Positions 61,028 through 64,000 of a DNA stretch of 64,000 nucleotides are shown here, in pieces. This DNA comes from Niallia circulans NBRC 13626. GTDB taxonomy: Bacteria; Bacillota; Bacilli; Bacillales; Cytobacillaceae. The translations under genes and the position numbers were made by a program. Position 1 is the first letter of the stretch; every line of letters starts with the position of its first letter. Below the pieces are notes generated by a model that worked only from the letters and a program-made list of their open reading frames with translations, was not told the DNA's origin and did not search any database. The stretch is from NCBI RefSeq assembly GCF_001591585.1, contig NZ_BCVE01000022.1, positions 1 through 64,000 on the forward strand. Direction: 5' to 3'.

Positions 61028-62197
61028 ATGAAGTTACACAAATCAAAAAAGGATAACGAACTATATTATTATTTCAATACTAAAAAAGAAAAGTTATGGT
61101 GTTATCGTCATAAATATTATGATTCATCAGGAAAAAGAAAAGAGAAGAAAAAGCAAAATTTCAAAACCGAAAATGAAGCTTATAGGGCTTTGTTAGAAGT
61201 AAGAACATCCACAATGGATGGGGAAATAAAGAAAGTGGAGCATAATAATTTAACCATAAGTGAATGGTTGGATATTTGGTTTGAAACTCATAAAAATGAA
61301 TGGAAACCAACTTCTCAATTGCAGCGTTCTAATGCCATAAAATATCAAATGAAACCTTTATTGGGTAAATATAAATTAGCTGAGTTAGATAAAACAACTT
61401 ATAAAAAAGTGTATATTAATACTTTGCTAAAAAAATATAAACCTAGTACAGTACAACTATTTCACCGTTTATTTAAGGTTGCTATTAACGCAGCTGTTGA
61501 TGATGAAATAATACCAAGAAATCGATTCAATAAAATTACTATTGAAAATGAAGAACCGAAAGATAATTTCTATACAGCAACAGAATTAAACCAATTCCTT
61601 AAACAAGCTAAAGAAGTTGAAAATATAACGAATTATTCACTAATATTACTTCTTTCGTTTACTGGATTAAGAAAAGGTGAAGCGCTAGGCTTAACTTGGG
61701 AAGATATTAATTTCGAAGATAAAACCTTATCTGTAAAACGCACTAGAGATAATAAAGGTGTCCGTTCCCCAAAAACTAAACGTAGTACCCGAGCTATTTT
61801 AATTAATGAGGAACTGGTTAAACAACTTAAAGTATATCGTAGATGGTGCAAAGAGATAAAGTTATCGTTCGGATATAAATTAAAAAATGATGATTTTATA
61901 TTTATCTCATATCAAACTGCTACTCCTATTACTGAAAATACTATCATGTATTCCATGAGAAGAGTTTCTAAAGAAATTAATCTGAAAACCATATCCCCCC
62001 ATGGTCTAAGACATACTCATGCGACTATTTTAATTAGTCAACGAATACCTGTGAAAGTAATTGCTGACAGATTAGGAAACACTCCACAAATGATATTAGA
62101 TATTTATGGTCATTCTTTTAAAGATCTCGAAGAAGAATCAATTGCCGCCTTTGATAATGCGTTAAAGCAAATTGGGGCTGGTTTTGGGGCTAGATAA
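61028..62197 (+). CDS. Phage tyrosine integrase
   Basis: 389 residues. N-terminal arm-binding AP2-like domain (1-60), SAM-like core-binding domain (about 70-165) and catalytic domain with Arg in FTGLRKGEALGLTWEDINFE, HGLRHTHA, and the nucleophile in LDIYGHSFKD. It recombines attP with attB. AGAAGGG precedes ATG. The last codons contain two arm-type repeats, so the gene end is part of the attachment site. Confidence 0.93.
   Translation: MKLHKSKKDNELYYYFNTKKEKLWCYRHKYYDSSGKRKEKKKQNFKTENEAYRALLEVRTSTMDGEIKKVEHNNLTISEWLDIWFETHKNEWKPTSQLQRSNAIKYQMKPLLGKYKLAELDKTTYKKVYINTLLKKYKPSTVQLFHRLFKVAINAAVDDEIIPRNRFNKITIENEEPKDNFYTATELNQFLKQAKEVENITNYSLILLLSFTGLRKGEALGLTWEDINFEDKTLSVKRTRDNKGVRSPKTKRSTRAILINEELVKQLKVYRRWCKEIKLSFGYKLKNDDFIFISYQTATPITENTIMYSMRRVSKEINLKTISPHGLRHTHATILISQRIPVKVIADRLGNTPQMILDIYGHSFKDLEEESIAAFDNALKQIGAGFGAR
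62172..62191. repeat. Integrase arm-type repeats, right
   Basis: TTGGGGCT at 62172-62179 and 62184-62191, in the final codons of the integrase gene, 60-80 bp from the right core. They match the left-end copies. Confidence 0.6.
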
Positions 62198-62245
62198 TAA
62201 AATAGGTGTTTAAAAGACTTATATAATAAGGGTTTGTGAGAGTGG

Positions 62246-62267
62246 TGAGTTCTAATCTCCATAACAG
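62246..62267. repeat. Candidate attR
   Basis: TGAGTT-C-TAATCTCCATAA-C-AG, matching the left copy except one base on each side of the 12-bp core. It lies 50 nt after the integrase stop, the usual place. Confidence 0.55.
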
Positions 62268-62872
62268 CTGTACTTTATAAACCGTAAATTGAAAAATAGA
62301 CAATTTTATTACTCAGTTAGATGAAAGTTTTTTTGTGGAAAAAAATCTAACCATTTTTATTGTTTCTTAATGGTTTATCCACAAAATTAATCAAGTCAAA
62401 GTGGTAGAAAATACTAAATTTGAATGAGCAATAAAACTGAAAAGACCGAGGAAATTAAGATAAACGGAATGAAAAGCATAGCAAAACAAAATGAAAAATA
62501 ATCCTTCGTTCAGCTACGAGGACCCAAGAATTTAATAAAGTAATAAAAGCTTCTAATTTTGGCAAAATTCATTTTTATGATCCTAAGAATACTCAAGTCT
62601 GCAAGCTAGTGCGACCTGCAAATTACCATCAAGAGTGTTTCATAGGATATGAAGCTTCTCACTTGAACCACTTGGGAAATTCACAATGTTGAAAGTGAAA
62701 AATATTACCTAAAATTATGAAAAAAAACAATATAAATAAGAAAGAGAAGCTGAGACTTTGGTCAGCTTCTTTTTCTTATTTATAGTTAAAAGTATAAAAA
62801 TATAGAATAGCGTTAAAAGCATTTACAAATATTAACTATATTAAATAGATGTTATAAGAAAGAGGTATCAGC
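62268..62872. other. Chromosomal intergenic region right of the prophage
   Basis: No supported gene. A stop-free frame at about 62504-62692 (TRTQEFNKVIKASNFGKIHF, YDPKNTQVCKLVRPANYHQE) has no start codon or ribosome binding site and may be a gene remnant. A rho-independent terminator, GAAGCTGA/TCAGCTTC then TTTTTCTT, lies at 62746-62777. Confidence 0.4.
62746..62777 (+). terminator. Rho-independent terminator
   Basis: GAAGCTGA (62746-62753) pairs with TCAGCTTC (62762-62769), loop GACTTTGG, followed by TTTTTCTT. No plus-strand gene directly upstream is visible, so it may end a decayed gene. Confidence 0.75.
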
Positions 62873-63856
62873 ATGGTTAATAATAAAGTTTTAACTTCTG
62901 TTGAATATGGAGCTTTATGGACGACTTATCAAAAGAAAACCATGATTTTGTGTTTTCTACAATATTTTATTGAAAAGTCAGAAGAACCAGAAGCGAAGGA
63001 TTTAATGAAAGGGCTTCATGATAAATTGAATACTAAAGTTAACGAAATTAGAAATATATTAGAGGGTGCTGGTGCTATAATACCAAATGGTTTTACGAAT
63101 GATGATGTATATTTAGATGCTCCGGTATTGTTTGAGCAGGGTTTTGATATTATGTTTTCTAGAATCCTAAAAGAGATTAGCATGGGAATGTATGTTTTAC
63201 ACACAACCATCTCTTATCAACCTGACATTATTAATTTATATAGATCTTTAACAGAGTTAACACAGAAATATTATTATTATTTTACGGAATATTTATTAGA
63301 TCATAAATTAATGTTGAATCCACCTGTAATAAATATGCCACATTCAAAAAGTTATATTGAAGATCCAAGCTATATGAAAGGAACAAATATTTTTGGGAAT
63401 AAAAGAAACTTCAATGTCGTCGAGTATGGATTACTTTATCATTCACTAGAATCAAACGTATTGGGGATGCAATTAATGAAAGGATTTGCTCAAACTTCTG
63501 CCAATTCAGATGTAAAAGAGTATTTTCAAAAGGGGTATGAACTAGCAAAGAAAATTTATTTGGAAACAGAGGAAATGCTGCTAAACAGTGATATTCTGAC
63601 ACCATCTATTGTGAGTAGAAAGGTAACATCTTCTACTACTGCTCCATTTTCAGATAAGTTAATGATGTTCTGCACATATTTGTTGAATGGATTTAGTATA
63701 GGTGGACAAGGATTTGGAGCAGTGTTTTGTCTGAGGAACGATGCTATACTTCAGTCAGGAGTTTTTGCGAAAGATGTTCTCTCATTTGGTTTAAAGGGAG
63801 CGCGAATAATGATGGAAAGAGGTTGGTTAGAAGAACCTCCTAGTATGAATAACTAA
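62873..63856 (+). CDS. DUF3231 family protein
   Basis: 327 residues, nearly all helical, made of two related halves (about 1-165 and 170-327) that each begin with a similar helix (EYGALWTTYQKKTMILCFLQ; EYGLLYHSLESNVLGMQLMK) and end in a ferritin-like bundle. This tandem pattern is DUF3231, common in Bacillus and often seen near spore or stress genes. AGAAAGAGGTATC precedes ATG. Function unknown. Confidence 0.85.
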   Translation: MVNNKVLTSVEYGALWTTYQKKTMILCFLQYFIEKSEEPEAKDLMKGLHDKLNTKVNEIRNILEGAGAIIPNGFTNDDVYLDAPVLFEQGFDIMFSRILKEISMGMYVLHTTISYQPDIINLYRSLTELTQKYYYYFTEYLLDHKLMLNPPVINMPHSKSYIEDPSYMKGTNIFGNKRNFNVVEYGLLYHSLESNVLGMQLMKGFAQTSANSDVKEYFQKGYELAKKIYLETEEMLLNSDILTPSIVSRKVTSSTTAPFSDKLMMFCTYLLNGFSIGGQGFGAVFCLRNDAILQSGVFAKDVLSFGLKGARIMMERGWLEEPPSMNN

Positions 63857-63869
63857 ATAAGAAAGAAAA

Positions 63870-63905
63870 GGAACATCAAATGACTTGGTGTTCCTGTTTG
63901 TATTT
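63870..63905 (+). terminator. Terminator of the DUF3231 gene
   Basis: GGAACATCA (63870-63878) pairs with TGGTGTTCC (63886-63894), followed by TGTTTGTATTTT. Confidence 0.75.
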
Positions 63906-64000
63906 TATATACCCTCATACCACAACCCTATTTCAGCATAATGTAATACAAGGAGGGTGGGGTTGCGGCCAAATGATTATTTTTATAGTAAATTTTCTAC

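Larger units (their letters stand above)
19856..62264. mobile_element. Complete-looking siphovirus prophage, about 42.4 kb
   Basis: Bounded by near-identical 22-nt sequences with an exact 12-bp core (TAATCTCCATAA) at 19856-19867 and 62253-62264. Integrase arm-type TTGGGGCT repeats lie just inside both ends. The gene order is that of a temperate siphovirus: integrase, ImmA-like, CI, Cro, antirepressor, recombination, replication, ArpU, accessory block, HNH, terminase, HK97 capsid module, tail, lysis. I see no broken essential gene, so it may be inducible. Confidence 0.85.

Noticed and set aside
62504-62692. Open frame right of attR
   Set aside because: No start codon or ribosome binding site, and a stop directly upstream; at most a gene remnant.
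63940-64000. Start of another gene at the right edge (ATG near 63974)
   Set aside because: The AGGAGG-like sequence is too far from the ATG and only a few codons are available, so it cannot be judged.

Overview
The window is AT-rich, Bacillus-type Firmicute DNA. It has strong GGAGG ribosome binding sites, ATG/GTG/TTG starts, rho-independent terminators, a catabolite-responsive element and LexA boxes of the GAAC-N4-GTTC type. The proteins look like those of Bacillaceae, but the species cannot be named from sequence alone. Two chromosomal flanks enclose one apparently complete prophage of about 42.4 kb (about 19856-62264).

Left flank (1-19855), chromosomal: a MHYT-GGDEF-EAL cyclic-di-GMP protein with a broken GGDEF motif; a methyltransferase; a YesM/YesN-type sensor kinase and AraC-type response regulator, divergent from a three-gene sugar ABC importer (two permeases and a lipoprotein, no ATPase) that has a cre site; a secreted coiled-coil protein ending in a 3D cell-wall domain; an acetyltransferase co-transcribed with a Tet(M)/EF-G-like ribosomal-protection GTPase; a DUF2809 membrane protein, a Zn-ribbon protein, an APH-type kinase and a tRNA-dihydrouridine synthase. 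Next come decayed genes, including a CPCC-family Cys-rich pseudogene. At 19005-19200 lies an odd 196-nt RNA-like element. It has a complete tRNA acceptor stem, D-arm and T-arm, but about 140 nt of other structured sequence replace the anticodon arm.

Prophage (about 19856-62264): a siphovirus of the HK97-capsid type. The left end carries rightward accessory genes (a lipoprotein, and a LexA-controlled YolD gene divergent from a WYL/YolD-like pair). The leftward late genes follow when read from right to left: terminase, portal, ClpP-type protease, capsid, connectors, major tail, tail chaperones with a clear -1 frameshift site, tape measure, Dit, a 1.5-kb-residue tail spike ending in a peptidase S74 chaperone, holin and endolysin. 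An accessory block (42.6-48.1 kb) holds many tiny proteins, a secreted RCC1-repeat protein, a HEPN-like protein and a cation efflux transporter. It also contains a phased set of four 22-bp direct repeats, apparently upstream of the late genes. The early region (48.2-59.3 kb) holds an ArpU regulator, RuvC-like resolvase, DnaB-like helicase, an O-like initiator whose gene contains five 24-bp iterons (probable origin), an MBL-fold protein, a RecT/Bet annealase and an SbcC-like ATPase. The control region (58.7-62.2 kb) holds an antirepressor, a Cro-like protein, operators, a CI-like repressor, an ImmA-like peptidase and a tyrosine integrase. Candidate att cores sit at 19856-19867 and 62253-62264, and TTGGGGCT arm-type repeats lie inside both ends.

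Right flank (62265-64000): a decayed or intergenic stretch followed by a DUF3231 gene.
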